From assembly GCA_964423425.1 (NCBI GenBank), contig CAYRES010000008.1, forward strand, positions 62,001 to 126,000: a stretch of DNA of 64,000 nucleotides. The letters run 5' to 3'. The notes beneath the pieces were generated by a model. It saw only the letters and a list, made by a program, of their open reading frames with translations. It made no database searches and had not been told where the DNA came from. This DNA comes from CAYRES01 sp964423425. Its GTDB lineage: Bacteria > Actinomycetota > Thermoleophilia > RBG-16-64-13. This document shows positions 51,223-60,380 of this stretch, piece after piece. The stretch's first letter is position 1. Each line of letters begins with the position of its first letter. Position numbers and translations under genes: made by a program.

Positions 51223-52128
51223 TCAGTCGGCCACCGGTGCCGACTTCGGCTTGCGCAGGAAAGAGTACCAGTATGACGTACCCACGAAGATAGCTCCACC
51301 AATGATGTTGCCTATGGTGACCGGAATCAGATTCTTCACAAAGAGAGCGCCCCACGTCAGATTGGCCTGGACGGCGGCCTTGTAGGTCTCCGGGTCGGAG
51401 GCGGTTGCGGCAGCCACCTCGAGGATGGTCTGGTTGCCCTTCACCATGAGACCCATGGGGATGAAGAACATGTTGGCCACGCTGTGCTCGAAGCCCATCG
51501 TGACGAAGGCCATGATGGGGAAGAAAATACCGAAGATCTTGCCCACCACGTCTTTGCTGGCCAGCGCCAACCACACAGCCAAGCAGACGAGCCAGTTGCA
51601 GAGGATGGCACGCCAGAACGCGGCCATCCATGTCAGCTCGACCTTGCCTTTGGCGATGGCCACCGCCTTCGCTCCGATCCCCCCACCGAACAGACCGGCG
51701 GAATCACCCGCATAGAAGGCGCCGTATATGATGAAGACGAGAATCAGGGAGCCCACGAAGTTGAAGATCCAGACAACCACCCAATTCTTGATGAGGCTTC
51801 CCCAACCGATGTTGCCCTCGAGAGCTCCCACCATCATGAACATGTTGTTACCGGTGAAGAGTTCCGCGCCGGCGATGATGACCAACATGAGGCCGACGGT
51901 GAACACGGCCCCCGTGAGCAGCTGGCCGATGCCGAACCCGAGATACTTGGGCACATCGTGGCTCACGGTGGTGGCCAAGTAGGCCCCAAATCCGATATAG
52001 GCGCCTGCGAGCATGGCGAGCACGATCATCTTGCCGAGCGGCAGGCCCGACTTGGTCTTGCTCGCAGTGCAGGCATTCCCGGCGACTTCGCCCGGGAGGT
52101 AGCAATTCAACTGAACAGGAGGCGTCAT
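51223..52128 (-). CDS. focA: Formate/nitrite transporter family channel (FocA-like)
   Basis: 301 residues with six membrane spans in a FocA/NirC aquaporin-like fold. Motifs: GAGAYIGFG-like LAGAYIGFGAYLATTV, GAELFTGNNMFM (the family signature), LCNWLVCLAVWLA with Asn-Trp, and FEHSVANMFFIPMG with the central pore His. In context, 185 bases after the Sec formate dehydrogenase, it most probably moves formate across the membrane. A strong hairpin terminates the transcript after it. Confidence 0.9.
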   Translation of the reverse strand: MTPPVQLNCYLPGEVAGNACTASKTKSGLPLGKMIVLAMLAGAYIGFGAYLATTVSHDVPKYLGFGIGQLLTGAVFTVGLMLVIIAGAELFTGNNMFMMVGALEGNIGWGSLIKNWVVVWIFNFVGSLILVFIIYGAFYAGDSAGLFGGGIGAKAVAIAKGKVELTWMAAFWRAILCNWLVCLAVWLALASKDVVGKIFGIFFPIMAFVTMGFEHSVANMFFIPMGLMVKGNQTILEVAAATASDPETYKAAVQANLTWGALFVKNLIPVTIGNIIGGAIFVGTSYWYSFLRKPKSAPVAD

Positions 52129-52313
52129 ACCCTCGTGACCCTTTCTAGTCTCAACCTTTACGTCACACGCCCGACCGCAGGGAAAGACCCTTTGGCCTCA
52201 CCGCGATGAAGAAGATCTGTCAGACCGTCCTCTCCTTTCCCTCGACCCCACTGATGTTGACACCTGTTCCTCGGCCCCACCGGAGCCGAAGTTCCTCACG
52301 CTTGTGTGTCTCG

Positions 52314-55016
52314 TCACACCTTCTCCACCTTCACCGCACAGACCTTGAATTCGGGGATCTTGGCGACCGGATCCAGCGAGTCGGCGTTCGTAAGCCAGTT
52401 GACCGCGTTCTCTACAAAGTGGAAGGTCATGAACACTACGCCTTCCGGGACACGCTCGGTCACGTTTGCCTTCACGTCGAGGCTTCCTCTGCGGCTGACA
52501 AGGCGCACCACGTCTCCGGCCTTCACCTCGAGCTCGGCGGCAAGAACCGGGTTGATCTCCACATCGGCTTCGGGCCGGAACTCATCGATGGCCGAGGAGC
52601 GCCTGGTCATGGTGCCGGTGTGGTAGTGATAGTAGTCACGCCCAGTGGTCAAGTAGAACGGATATTCCTCGTCAGGCACCTCTGCGGGTGGCTTGAACTC
52701 GATGGCGTTGAAGACCCCGTTGCCACGGGTGCAACGGCCGTCCTTGTGGAGGTAGCAGGTGCCCTCGTGGTCTTCGGCCAAGCACGGCCACTGCAGGCCA
52801 CAACCCTCAAGGCGCCCATAGGTCATTCCGGCATACGAGGGAGTGACCGTACGGATCTCCTCGAAGACCTGCTCGGCGCTCTCGTAGCTCATGGGGTAGC
52901 CCATGCGGGTGGAGAGGTCGCAGATGATCTCCCAGTCGGTCCGCGCTTCGCCGGGGGGGTTCACGGCCTTGCGCACACGCTGCACGCGCCGCTCCGTGTT
53001 GGCGAAAGTGCCGTCCTTTTCTGCGAAGCAGGCGCTCGGGAGCACCACGTCGGCCAGCTCGGCGGTCTCGTTCATGAAGATGTCCTGCACCACGAGGAAG
53101 TCCAGCTTCTGCAGTGCTTCCTTCACGTGGTGCAGATCGGGATCGCTCATCATGGGGTTCTCGCCGACCACGTACAAAGCCTTCATCTCACCCACGTAGG
53201 CCCGGTTGATGACCTCGGTGAGGGGAAGGCCGTTCTTCGGTGGCAGGGACACACCCCAGGCCTTCTCGAACTTGGCCCGCGCGTCCTCGTTCTGCACCTG
53301 CTGGTACGCGGTGTAGACGACGGGAAGGCCGCCCATGTCGCAGGCACCCTGCACATTGTTTTGCCCACGCAGGGGATTAACCCCGGTGCCGGGACGGCCC
53401 AGATTGCCGGTGAGAAGCGCCAAGTTACACACCGACATCACATTGTCGGTGCCGGTGCTGTGCTGGGTAAGACCCATGGCGTACACGATGGAAGAAGCCT
53501 CAGACTCCGCGTAGATGCGCGCGGCCTTGCGAATGTCCTCGGCCGGGACACCGGTGATCTCGGCCGCCACTTCGGGCGTGTACGTGGCCACGACCTCAGC
53601 CATGGCTTCGTAGCCCTCGGTGTGGTCGGCAATGAAATCGGCATCGGCCAGACCCTCGGTGATGATGACATTCAACATGCCGTTCACCAGGGCCACATCG
53701 GTGCCCGGCTTCTGCTGCATGTAGACGTCGGCGTACTCGGCCAGCTCGATGCGGCGCGGGTCGGCCACCACGAGTTTGGCTCCGTTGTAGAGGACGTTCT
53801 TCTTGATCTTGAACCCGATGATCGGGTGATTCTCGGTGGTATTCGAACCAATGATGAAGATCGCCTTGGCGTCGCGCTCCAACTCGTCGATGGAGTTGGT
53901 CATTGCGCCACTACCGAATGCTGCCCCCAGACCGGCGACAGTAACGCTGTGTCATAAGCGTGCACAGTGGTCCACGTTGTTGGTGCCGAGCACCGCCCGC
54001 GTGAACTTCTGTGCCAGGTAGTTCTCTTCATTGGTGATGCGGGCCGACGTGAAGACCGCCATGGAGTCGGGCCCGCTCTTCTCCTTGATCTCAGCCAATC
54101 GCGCCGCGACCAGCTCGAGAGCTTCGTCCCAGGAGGCTTCCCGGAACCCGCCTTCCTCCTTGATGAGCGGCTTCGTGAGACGATCGGATGAATTGATGAA
54201 ATCCCACCCGAAGCGGCCCTTCACGCAGAGGGCGCCATGGTTGACCGGGCTCCACTCCTCAGTGCGGTTGGAGGTGACACCAACGACTCTGCCGTCTTTC
54301 ACATTGAGTTCCAACGTGCAGCCGGTGCCACAGTACGAGCAGGTGGTGACGACCTTCTCGTTCTCAAACTCGCGGCCCCGGCCGGCGCTCACCCTGCTGG
54401 TGAGGGCACCCACCGGGCATACCATGACGCACTGCCCGCAGAACACGCAGGGAGAGTCGGCCAGATCGCCGTCAAACGTGGTGCCGATCTTCGCCTCCCA
54501 AGCCCGATCGATGACAGTGAGGGCACGGGCAGCGGTGACCTCCTCGCACACCCGTACACAACGAGTGCACATAATGCACTTGCTGTAGTCACGCAGGATG
54601 AAAGGATTGGGGTCGGTCACGGTGAGGGCATGCTTGCCGCCCTCCGCATACGTCTCCTGGCGCGCTCCGTAGCGGTAAGCGTAGTCCTGCAGTTTGCAGC
54701 TACCGGTCTTCTCGCAGGTGAGGCAGTCAACGTTGTGACTGGCCAGCAGCAACTCGAGGATGCCCTTGCGGGCCTCCCGGACGGCCGGGCTCTCGGTCTC
54801 GATCTCCATGCCTTCTTCGCACGGGTACACGCAGGAGGCCAGAAACAGGGGCCGCCCCTTGGCCTCGACGATGCATAGCCGGCAGGAGCCCTCCGGCCTC
54901 AGATCTGCGTCGTAGCAGAGCGTGGGAATATCGATGCCGTTCTTCTGGCAGGCCTCCAGGATGGTTGTTCCTCTGGGAACGGTCACCTGCCGGCCGTTGA
55001 TGGTGAGAGTGGTCAT
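52314..55016 (-). CDS. fdhA: Selenocysteine-containing formate dehydrogenase catalytic subunit
   Basis: 900 residues when the in-frame TGA at 53954-53952 is read as selenocysteine (residue 355, ARL-U-HSVTVAGLG). The same frame is open on both sides, and a SECIS hairpin follows. N-terminal [2Fe-2S] and four [4Fe-4S] sites (CYDADLRPEGSCRLC, CLTCEKTGSC, CIMCTRCVRVC, CVFCGQCVMVC) precede the molybdopterin/tungstopterin enzyme core with CSYCGTGC and CVKGRFGW. C-terminal dinucleotide-binding stretches are present. It interconverts formate and CO2, with Mo or W plus Sec at the metal. NuoE- and NuoF-like genes upstream connect it to NADH; focA follows. Confidence 0.95.
53921..53954 (-). promoter_or_regulatory. 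Bacterial SECIS element in fdhA
   Basis: After the TGA codon (53954-53952), 10 bases lead into a hairpin: CTGTCGCC (53941-53934), loop GGTCT, GGGGGCAG (53928-53921), with one G-G mismatch and one T-G pair. The GGTCT loop and its distance from TGA match the SelB-binding hairpin of E. coli fdhF. Confidence 0.85.
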
Positions 55017-55034
55017 TATTGCTTCCTCGCCTTC

Positions 55035-56270
55035 CTAGACCAGGGCCTTGAGCTTGTGGTCGAACTCTGAGCGGAAGTATCTGATCGCTGTGAGAATGGG
55101 GCTGGGTGAAGCCTGCCCGGAACCGCACAACGAAGCCCTCAGCATGACCTTCCCGATGCTCTCGAGGCGATCGAGGTCCTCGTCCGTGCCGTCGCCCCGG
55201 TTGATCTTCTTCATGATCTCGTACATGCGATAGGTACCCTCGCGACACGGCGTGCACTTGCCGCAGGATTCATGCTCGAAGAACTTGGCCACTCGGGTGG
55301 CGACATCAACCATGTCTCTCGTCTCGTCGAGAACGAACACCGCCCCCGTGCCCAAGCCCAGGAAAGACCCCAAGAGCCTCATGGAGTCGAAGTCGATGGG
55401 GGTGTCGAGGTAGGACTCGGGGATGAAGCCGCCGGACGTGCCTCCAACCTGGACGGCCTTGAACTTCCTGCCCCCGCGCACACCGCCGCCGAGTTCGAAG
55501 ATCACCTGGCGCAGGGTCACGTCGGTGGGCACTTCGAACGCCTGCCGGTTGACCACGTCTCCCGTGAGAGTGAGCACCTTGGTGCCCGGATAGTTGGACG
55601 CGCCGATGGCCGCATACCAGTCGGCGCCCTTGCTCACTACCTCCGGCAGCGCCACCAGTGTCTCCACGTTGTGCACCACCGTGGGCCGGCCCCAGACGCC
55701 GTTTGCTCCCGGGAAGGGCGGCTTGTAGCGAGGCAGCCCCCGATGTCCCTCGATTGACTCGATGAGCGCGCTCTCCTCCCCACACACATAGGCGCCCGCA
55801 CCCATCCGCACCTCGACCTTGAAGTCGCCCAGAACCCCCCGGGCCTCGGCCTGAGCGATTGCACCGTTCAGATGGTCGACGATGTACGGGTACTCGCCCC
55901 GGCAATAGATGTACCCCTGCCGGGAGCGAACCGCCCACGCGCAGATCGCCATGCCCTCCAGGAGGCTGTGAGGGTCTTTCTCGACGACGAGGCGATCTTT
56001 GTACGTACCCGGTTCGCCCTCGTCCAGGTTGCACACCACATAGGTGGTCTCGGCATCTGCGGGAACGAATCCCCACTTGAGGCCGGCATTGAACCCGGCC
56101 CCGCCCCGGCCTCGGAGATTGGCCTTCTTGACCTCATCGGCCAGTTCCTTGGGCGCGAGAGACCGTGCCTTCTCCAGAGCGGTATAGCCGCCGGCACCTA
56201 TGTAGTCGCCGATGCTCTTGGGGTCGATCTTGTCGGCGTTGCGGAACGCTATGTGAAGTTGCTCAATCAT
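55035..56270 (-). CDS. NuoF-like NADH-binding subunit of formate dehydrogenase
   Basis: 411 residues from ATG 56270. FMN and NADH motifs: RGRGGAGFNAGLKWGF, CNLDEGEPGTYKDR, RGEYPYIVDHLNGAIAQAEA, GAYVCGEESALIESIEGHRG. The [4Fe-4S] cluster is in ESCGKCTPCREGTYRMYEIM with a later Cys at SLCGSGQAS. It is a plain NuoF-size protein without extra ferredoxin domains, like the hydrogenase subunit at 49174. It lies between the NuoE-like gene and fdhA, so it should link formate oxidation to NAD+ reduction or the reverse. Confidence 0.92.
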   Translation of the reverse strand: MIEQLHIAFRNADKIDPKSIGDYIGAGGYTALEKARSLAPKELADEVKKANLRGRGGAGFNAGLKWGFVPADAETTYVVCNLDEGEPGTYKDRLVVEKDPHSLLEGMAICAWAVRSRQGYIYCRGEYPYIVDHLNGAIAQAEARGVLGDFKVEVRMGAGAYVCGEESALIESIEGHRGLPRYKPPFPGANGVWGRPTVVHNVETLVALPEVVSKGADWYAAIGASNYPGTKVLTLTGDVVNRQAFEVPTDVTLRQVIFELGGGVRGGRKFKAVQVGGTSGGFIPESYLDTPIDFDSMRLLGSFLGLGTGAVFVLDETRDMVDVATRVAKFFEHESCGKCTPCREGTYRMYEIMKKINRGDGTDEDLDRLESIGKVMLRASLCGSGQASPSPILTAIRYFRSEFDHKLKALV

Positions 56271-56310
56271 CCGCCGCTTCTCTCCTCCTACGGGGTCGCA
56301 TCTGCGGCAC

Positions 56311-56757
56311 CTACTCGAGCCCGCTCAGAATCACCGGGATCTGCTCGGGGGTGACGTCGAGATAGGGCGTGCTGTTGATGGTGATGACCGCCGTGCCCTG
56401 GCACTGGCCCACGCACTGGGTGAGTTCGAGGGTGAATCTGCCATCCGCGGTGGTCTCTCCCACCTTGATGCCCAGATGCGCCTCCAGAGCTTCGATGACT
56501 TTGTCCGCCCCGGCCACGTGGCAGGGAGCGCTCTCGCACGCACGGATGATGTACACACCGCGCGGCTCGACTGAGAGGTAGCTGTAGAAGGTAGCGACTC
56601 CGTAGGCCTGAGGTTCGGACATCGCGAAGGCTCTTGCCGCTTCGCCAATCGCCTCGCGGGGAATGTAGTTGTGCTCCTTCTGCAAGGCATGAAACGCCTC
56701 GATGATGCCTCCGGGCTTGTCCCTGAAGCATTCGAGGACTTCCGCGTAGTTGGGCAT
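56311..56757 (-). CDS. NuoE-like [2Fe-2S] subunit of formate dehydrogenase
   Basis: 148 residues from ATG 56757, with AAGGAG 9 bases upstream. The helical start (VLECFRDKPGGIIEAFHALQ) leads to the [2Fe-2S] fold with ACESAPCHV (C-x4-C) and QCVGQCQGT (C-x3-C). First gene of the leftward NuoE-NuoF-fdhA-focA run, behind a promoter at 56845-56873. Paralog of the hydrogenase subunit at 50358. Confidence 0.9.
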   Translation of the reverse strand: MPNYAEVLECFRDKPGGIIEAFHALQKEHNYIPREAIGEAARAFAMSEPQAYGVATFYSYLSVEPRGVYIIRACESAPCHVAGADKVIEALEAHLGIKVGETTADGRFTLELTQCVGQCQGTAVITINSTPYLDVTPEQIPVILSGLE

Positions 56758-56844
56758 ACCAACGTGCTCCTTGTGTGCAATGCAGGCCACTCGGCAGGAC
56801 AGGTGTTCAAACCACCCACTGGAGAAGCGCCGAGATCGTCGGCC

Positions 56845-56873
56845 ACCATAGCACGCATAGATTGAGTCATCAA
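56845..56873 (-). promoter_or_regulatory. Promoter of the formate dehydrogenase operon
   Basis: Reading leftward, TTGATG (56873-56868) and TATGGT (56850-56845) are 17 bases apart, about 90 bases before the first gene. This is a good sigma-70-type match, although TATGGT is a weak -10. Confidence 0.5.
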
Positions 56874-56936
56874 CAATTCTATAAGACAGTGATGAAGCAT
56901 ATGCCCAAGAAGTACGTGCCCAATATGCTCATATTG

Positions 56937-56956
56937 TCATATTTCGCAAAATATGA
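56937..56956. promoter_or_regulatory. Perfect AT-rich palindrome upstream of the formate genes
   Basis: TCATATTT (56937-56944), spacer CGCA, AAATATGA (56949-56956) is a perfect 8-base inverted repeat in an unusually AT-rich stretch of a GC-rich genome. ATTGT lies just before and ACAAT just after it. It is about 65 bases upstream of the proposed -35 and is a candidate operator for the fdh operon. Confidence 0.5.
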
Positions 56957-57081
56957 AAACAATCTGCGATCCCGTCTCTACTTGTTTCTGTGCTCGAATG
57001 CTTTATCACATACACTCGATATCCACATCCAGAATGCGTGGCTCGATGCACACAAACAAACGGCGCGGCGCACGGCAGACA

Positions 57082-57113
57082 GCGGGTCAGGCGGCGAGCG
57101 TCGCCTGACCCGC
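57082..57113 (-). terminator. Terminator hairpin after the DUF6159-like gene
   Basis: gcgggtcaggcg (57082-57093) and cgcctgacccgc (57102-57113) form a perfect 12-base stem about 67 bases beyond the stop at 57180. Confidence 0.65.
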
Positions 57114-57179
57114 AATGAAGGTGGGATACCGGCCGGAAAGACGGTGTGCCGACCGGTAAGATGGGGGTGTCCGGCTACC

Positions 57180-58028
57180 TCACCACCGCGCGGAGGGCTT
57201 CACCCGGAAGGCATCGCGTACCACCTCGCCCGGTATCAAGCCGCCCGGCTCGCCCGTCACTGCGTAGTCATACACCGCGGCGGAGTAGATGCCCTGGAGA
57301 GTCGCCCCCACGAGCGACAGCCCGAGAATGGCGGCCACGGTGAGTGCGATGAGCGCGATCGCGAGACCCGCCGATGCCGAGAACGCCAGCCACACCAGCA
57401 CGCCCCCGGCCGCGGCGGCGACAAGCCCCGCCAGGAAGAACACCAGCCCGATCCCCGCCGAGCCGATGATCTGCTCCCCCCACGTCTTCTTGAGTAGTTG
57501 AGCACTGCGCTTGATGGCGGCCACCGGACCGATACCCTCGACAACGAGCACCGGGACGGCCAAGAAAGTGGCCAGACTCCACGCCACTCCGGCGACGGCC
57601 GAGCCGATCGCCCCCACTATGCCTCCCCGGTCGCGCAGTAGACGGAGCACGAGCCCCACGGTAGCGGAGAGGGCTGCATAGCCGATGATGGCGGGGAGGT
57701 GCGAAGAGGCTTCGCGAAAACCGTCCCGGAGGGTGGGGTCTCCGCCCCGGAGACGAATCAAGGCTGCCCCCACGAGACCGGAGTTGAAGTAGATGATCAC
57801 GAAGTAACACACGAAGTAGAAGCAGAAGGCCACGATGACCTGGGCCACCGTGAGGGCCTGGCCACCCGGGGAGAACAATCCGGCGAAGAAGGACGGCACT
57901 GCAAATGCCGCCGAGACCACGAGGAGCGCCAGGGCGGACACAACTGGAAACAGCAGAAGCTCCTTGTCGAGGCGCAGAACTCCCAGACACATTTTGACCA
58001 ACTCGAAACTGCGAGAGATGCGCGACAT
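57180..58028 (-). CDS. DUF6159-like integral membrane protein
   Basis: 282 residues with about six membrane spans. The start SRSFELVKMCLGVLRLDKEL then LLFPVVSALALLVVSAAFAV matches the DUF6159 family of membrane proteins, seen mainly in actinobacteria and archaea. An internal region with VEGIGPVAAIKRSAQLLKKT follows, and the C-terminus ends cytoplasmically (VVRDAFRVKPSARW). No function is known for the family. It stands as a single gene with its own terminator. Confidence 0.7.
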   Translation of the reverse strand: MSRISRSFELVKMCLGVLRLDKELLLFPVVSALALLVVSAAFAVPSFFAGLFSPGGQALTVAQVIVAFCFYFVCYFVIIYFNSGLVGAALIRLRGGDPTLRDGFREASSHLPAIIGYAALSATVGLVLRLLRDRGGIVGAIGSAVAGVAWSLATFLAVPVLVVEGIGPVAAIKRSAQLLKKTWGEQIIGSAGIGLVFFLAGLVAAAAGGVLVWLAFSASAGLAIALIALTVAAILGLSLVGATLQGIYSAAVYDYAVTGEPGGLIPGEVVRDAFRVKPSARW

Positions 58029-58306
58029 GCTCGTGTCCTCCTTGTGTTCACCCTTGTGCCCGGCATCGCCCCGATGCCCTCTCTAAGACACTCGGCAGAA
58101 CGAGCCTCGACTTGAGTGCGGCCTGAGATCCGCCGGCCACGAGGCCCGTGCCCGCACACCGAAAAGCCGAACACACCCGCAGTTTACGCCCCCAGCCAGG
58201 CGGGAAGACACTTGAAGAGCAACAAATGGAAGTGGCAGCCGCTGTGGCGAGCCGCATAGGGTATCCCCGACAGCGCGCCGCCGTCTACGGCATGGAGGTA
58301 CTCCCC

Positions 58307-58618
58307 ATGAGAGACATCCACGACGAGTTCACCAGCTTCAAGAACGAGTTTCCCGCCGTCTTTGAGAAGGACCAAGAGCTGGGACGGGTGGTGCACGAGC
58401 AGGCCGGCCCGCTCACCGAAAAGGACCGCTGGCTCATCAAGGTGGGCATGTCAGGAGCGGCCCGCTTCCACCGCGCCTTGGAGACACACATCCTGAAGGC
58501 CCGGGAGGCCGGCGCCACCGAAGCGGAGATCCAGCACGTGTTGCTCCTACTCATCACCACCTGCGGCTTCCCCACCTTCATGGAGTCGTACGCGACCTAC
58601 AAGGCCATCTCGCCGTGA
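58307..58618 (+). CDS. Carboxymuconolactone-decarboxylase/AhpD-like protein
   Basis: 103 residues from ATG 58307, with GGAGG 8 bases upstream; longer starts exist but lack such a site. The single CMD domain is seen in LTEKDRWLIKVGMSGAARFH and LKAREAGATEAEIQHVLLLL. The redox CxxC of AhpD is missing; only one Cys (TTCGFPTFMES) remains, so peroxidase support is unlikely. The stop overlaps the GTG start of the CoA-transferase-like alpha gene by 4 bases, so it belongs to that three-gene unit. Confidence 0.75.
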   Translation: MRDIHDEFTSFKNEFPAVFEKDQELGRVVHEQAGPLTEKDRWLIKVGMSGAARFHRALETHILKAREAGATEAEIQHVLLLLITTCGFPTFMESYATYKAISP

Positions 58619-59514
58619 ACCGCCGCTCAACGGTCATAAGCCTGGACGACGTGGGCGACCTCGTCTCCGACGGAGACGTGGTGGGCATCGGGGGCTTCGT
58701 CACCACCAACAAGCCCTGTGCGCTCGTCCGCCAGTTGGCCATGGCGAGAAAGCGCCGCCTTACTGTCGTGGCGGCTCCCTCCAGTATCGAGCTCGACCTC
58801 ATGATCGGGCTCGACATGGTGCAGGAGGTCATCACTCCGTACTGTGGCGCGGAGTCACTCGCCCCGGTCGCACCCTTCTACTCCCACTACGCCGGGCGGC
58901 GATTCCGCCTGCAGGAGATCGACAACGGCAGCCTCATGGCCATGCTGGAAGCACACATCCGGCGGGTGCCTTTCATGCCCGTGCACGTCATCGGCACCTC
59001 CATCGTCGAGTACAACGAGCGGGTGCGGGTGGTCGAGAACCCCTTCAAACAGGGTGAGGTGGCCGTCGTGCGTCCGCTCGAGATCGATGTGGCCCTCATC
59101 CACGCCATGCGCGCAGACAAGTACGGCAACGTCCAGCACCGGGGGGCCCATTTCATGGACCACCTGCTGGCCCAAGCCGCCAAGAAGGTCATCGTGCAGG
59201 TGGAGAGGGTGGTCCCCAACGAGACCATCCGCAGCCTGTCGCTCGAGACGAGCCTGCCCTGCGAATTCGTCGACTATGTGGTGGAGACGCCCTTCGGAGC
59301 CCATCCGGCCGCCTCCCAAGGCTTCTACAGAAGAGATGACCGCAGCATCGCCGCATACGTCGACGCCGCCCGCGCCCACCTTCGGGGCGACGAACAACCC
59401 TTCGACGATTTCGTTGCCCGTTTCATCGACGGTCCCGGCTCTCATGCAGCCTATTGCCAAGCCGTGGGGGTGGACAAGGTCTTCTCCCTCAGTATCGAAG
59501 GAGGCGGCGACTGA
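58615..59514 (+). CDS. CoA-transferase-family alpha subunit (IpdA/GctA-like)
   Basis: 299 residues from GTG 58615. The Rossmann-like alpha-subunit fold of class I CoA transferases is seen in LVSDGDVVGIGGFVTTNKPC, LVRQLAMARKRRLTVVAAPS and IHAMRADKYGNVQHRGAH. It is closer to GctA/IpdA than to AtoD. The stretch FRLQEIDNGSLMAMLEAHIR contains a Glu near the site where IpdA places its catalytic Glu. It pairs with the beta gene, which it overlaps by three bases. The substrate is an acyl- or dicarboxyl-CoA of unknown identity. Confidence 0.8.
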   Translation: MNRRSTVISLDDVGDLVSDGDVVGIGGFVTTNKPCALVRQLAMARKRRLTVVAAPSSIELDLMIGLDMVQEVITPYCGAESLAPVAPFYSHYAGRRFRLQEIDNGSLMAMLEAHIRRVPFMPVHVIGTSIVEYNERVRVVENPFKQGEVAVVRPLEIDVALIHAMRADKYGNVQHRGAHFMDHLLAQAAKKVIVQVERVVPNETIRSLSLETSLPCEFVDYVVETPFGAHPAASQGFYRRDDRSIAAYVDAARAHLRGDEQPFDDFVARFIDGPGSHAAYCQAVGVDKVFSLSIEGGGD

Positions 59515-60305
59515 TGAATTCCACGACCTCAGTCGCATGCACACCCGGCGAGTTGATGGCCGTCTTCATCTCCCGGCAGATACGTAACGACGAGTATGTG
59601 GCCATCGGAGTCAACCTTCCCGTCTCCACCGCGGGAGTACTGCTCGCCCACTTCCTGCACGCCCCCGACCTGCGCATCAGCGCGCTCAGCTACTTCACCA
59701 ACCTGGCTGGAGTCGACACCTTTCACGACTTGGGCCAGATTGCAAGTCCGCGCCTTGCCCGCTGGGCCGAGGCGGTGTGGCCCCTTGACGCGCTCATGTA
59801 TGCCGTCCCGCGCATGGACTGGTGCTTCACCGGAGCCCTGCAGATCGACATGCACGGCAACACCAATCTCATCGGGGTGGGCGACGATCACGACAACCTC
59901 ACGTTCCGCGGGCCGGGGGCCACCGGTGCGACCACGGTCATGGCCACCGTCCGCCGCTTCATGATCCATGTGGGCAGTCATTCGCCCCGCAACTTCGTGG
60001 AGAAGTGCGACTTCGTGTCCGCGGTGGGCTGGGGTGCTGGAGGTGACCACCGCTCGCGCTTGGGGTTGCCCGGCGGAGGGCCGACCTACGTCATCACTCC
60101 CAAGGCGATCATGGACTTCGACGAAGAGAATCGGCGCATGCGGCTCAAGCACCTCATGCCGGGCATCACCGTGGAGGAGGTCGCCCGCTCGACCGGCTTC
60201 GAGCTGCTTGTCCCCTGCCTCCCTGAGCCGATGGAGCCGCCCTCGAGCGAAGAGCTCGACACTCTGCGTACCAAGATCGACGTGAAAGGGGTTCTGCGCC
60301 ACTGA
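59514..60305 (+). CDS. CoA-transferase-family beta subunit (IpdB-like, catalytic Glu absent)
   Basis: 263 residues; the ATG at 59514 overlaps the alpha stop (TGATG), with GGAGG nearby. The family's beta-subunit fold shows LQIDMHGNTNLIGVGD, HSPRNFVEKCDFVSAVGWGA and RMRLKHLMPGITVEEVARST. Where true transferases carry the nucleophilic Glu (as in YESG or SENG), this protein reads SYFTNLAG, as in the ring-opening hydrolase partner IpdB. The pair may therefore be a CoA-ester hydrolase rather than a transferase. Confidence 0.8.
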   Translation: MNSTTSVACTPGELMAVFISRQIRNDEYVAIGVNLPVSTAGVLLAHFLHAPDLRISALSYFTNLAGVDTFHDLGQIASPRLARWAEAVWPLDALMYAVPRMDWCFTGALQIDMHGNTNLIGVGDDHDNLTFRGPGATGATTVMATVRRFMIHVGSHSPRNFVEKCDFVSAVGWGAGGDHRSRLGLPGGGPTYVITPKAIMDFDEENRRMRLKHLMPGITVEEVARSTGFELLVPCLPEPMEPPSSEELDTLRTKIDVKGVLRH

Positions 60306-60380
60306 CGATGATGGCGACGAGCCCACGGGGTACGTCCAAGAAGACAATCGGCCGCGATATGCACTATGCTTAACTAAGCC

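Larger units (their letters stand above)
56758..57179. other. Intergenic region between the fdh operon and the DUF6159-like gene
   Basis: 422 bases without a supported gene. It holds the fdh promoter, the AT-rich palindrome and the hairpin at 57082. The stretch 56875-57060 is far more AT-rich than the rest of the window, which may mark an upstream activating region. No RNA gene was recognised. Confidence 0.6.

Noticed and set aside
53903..53955. Formate dehydrogenase as a broken pseudogene in two parts
   Set aside because: The stop is a TGA at the expected selenocysteine site, the frame continues unchanged, and a SECIS hairpin follows.
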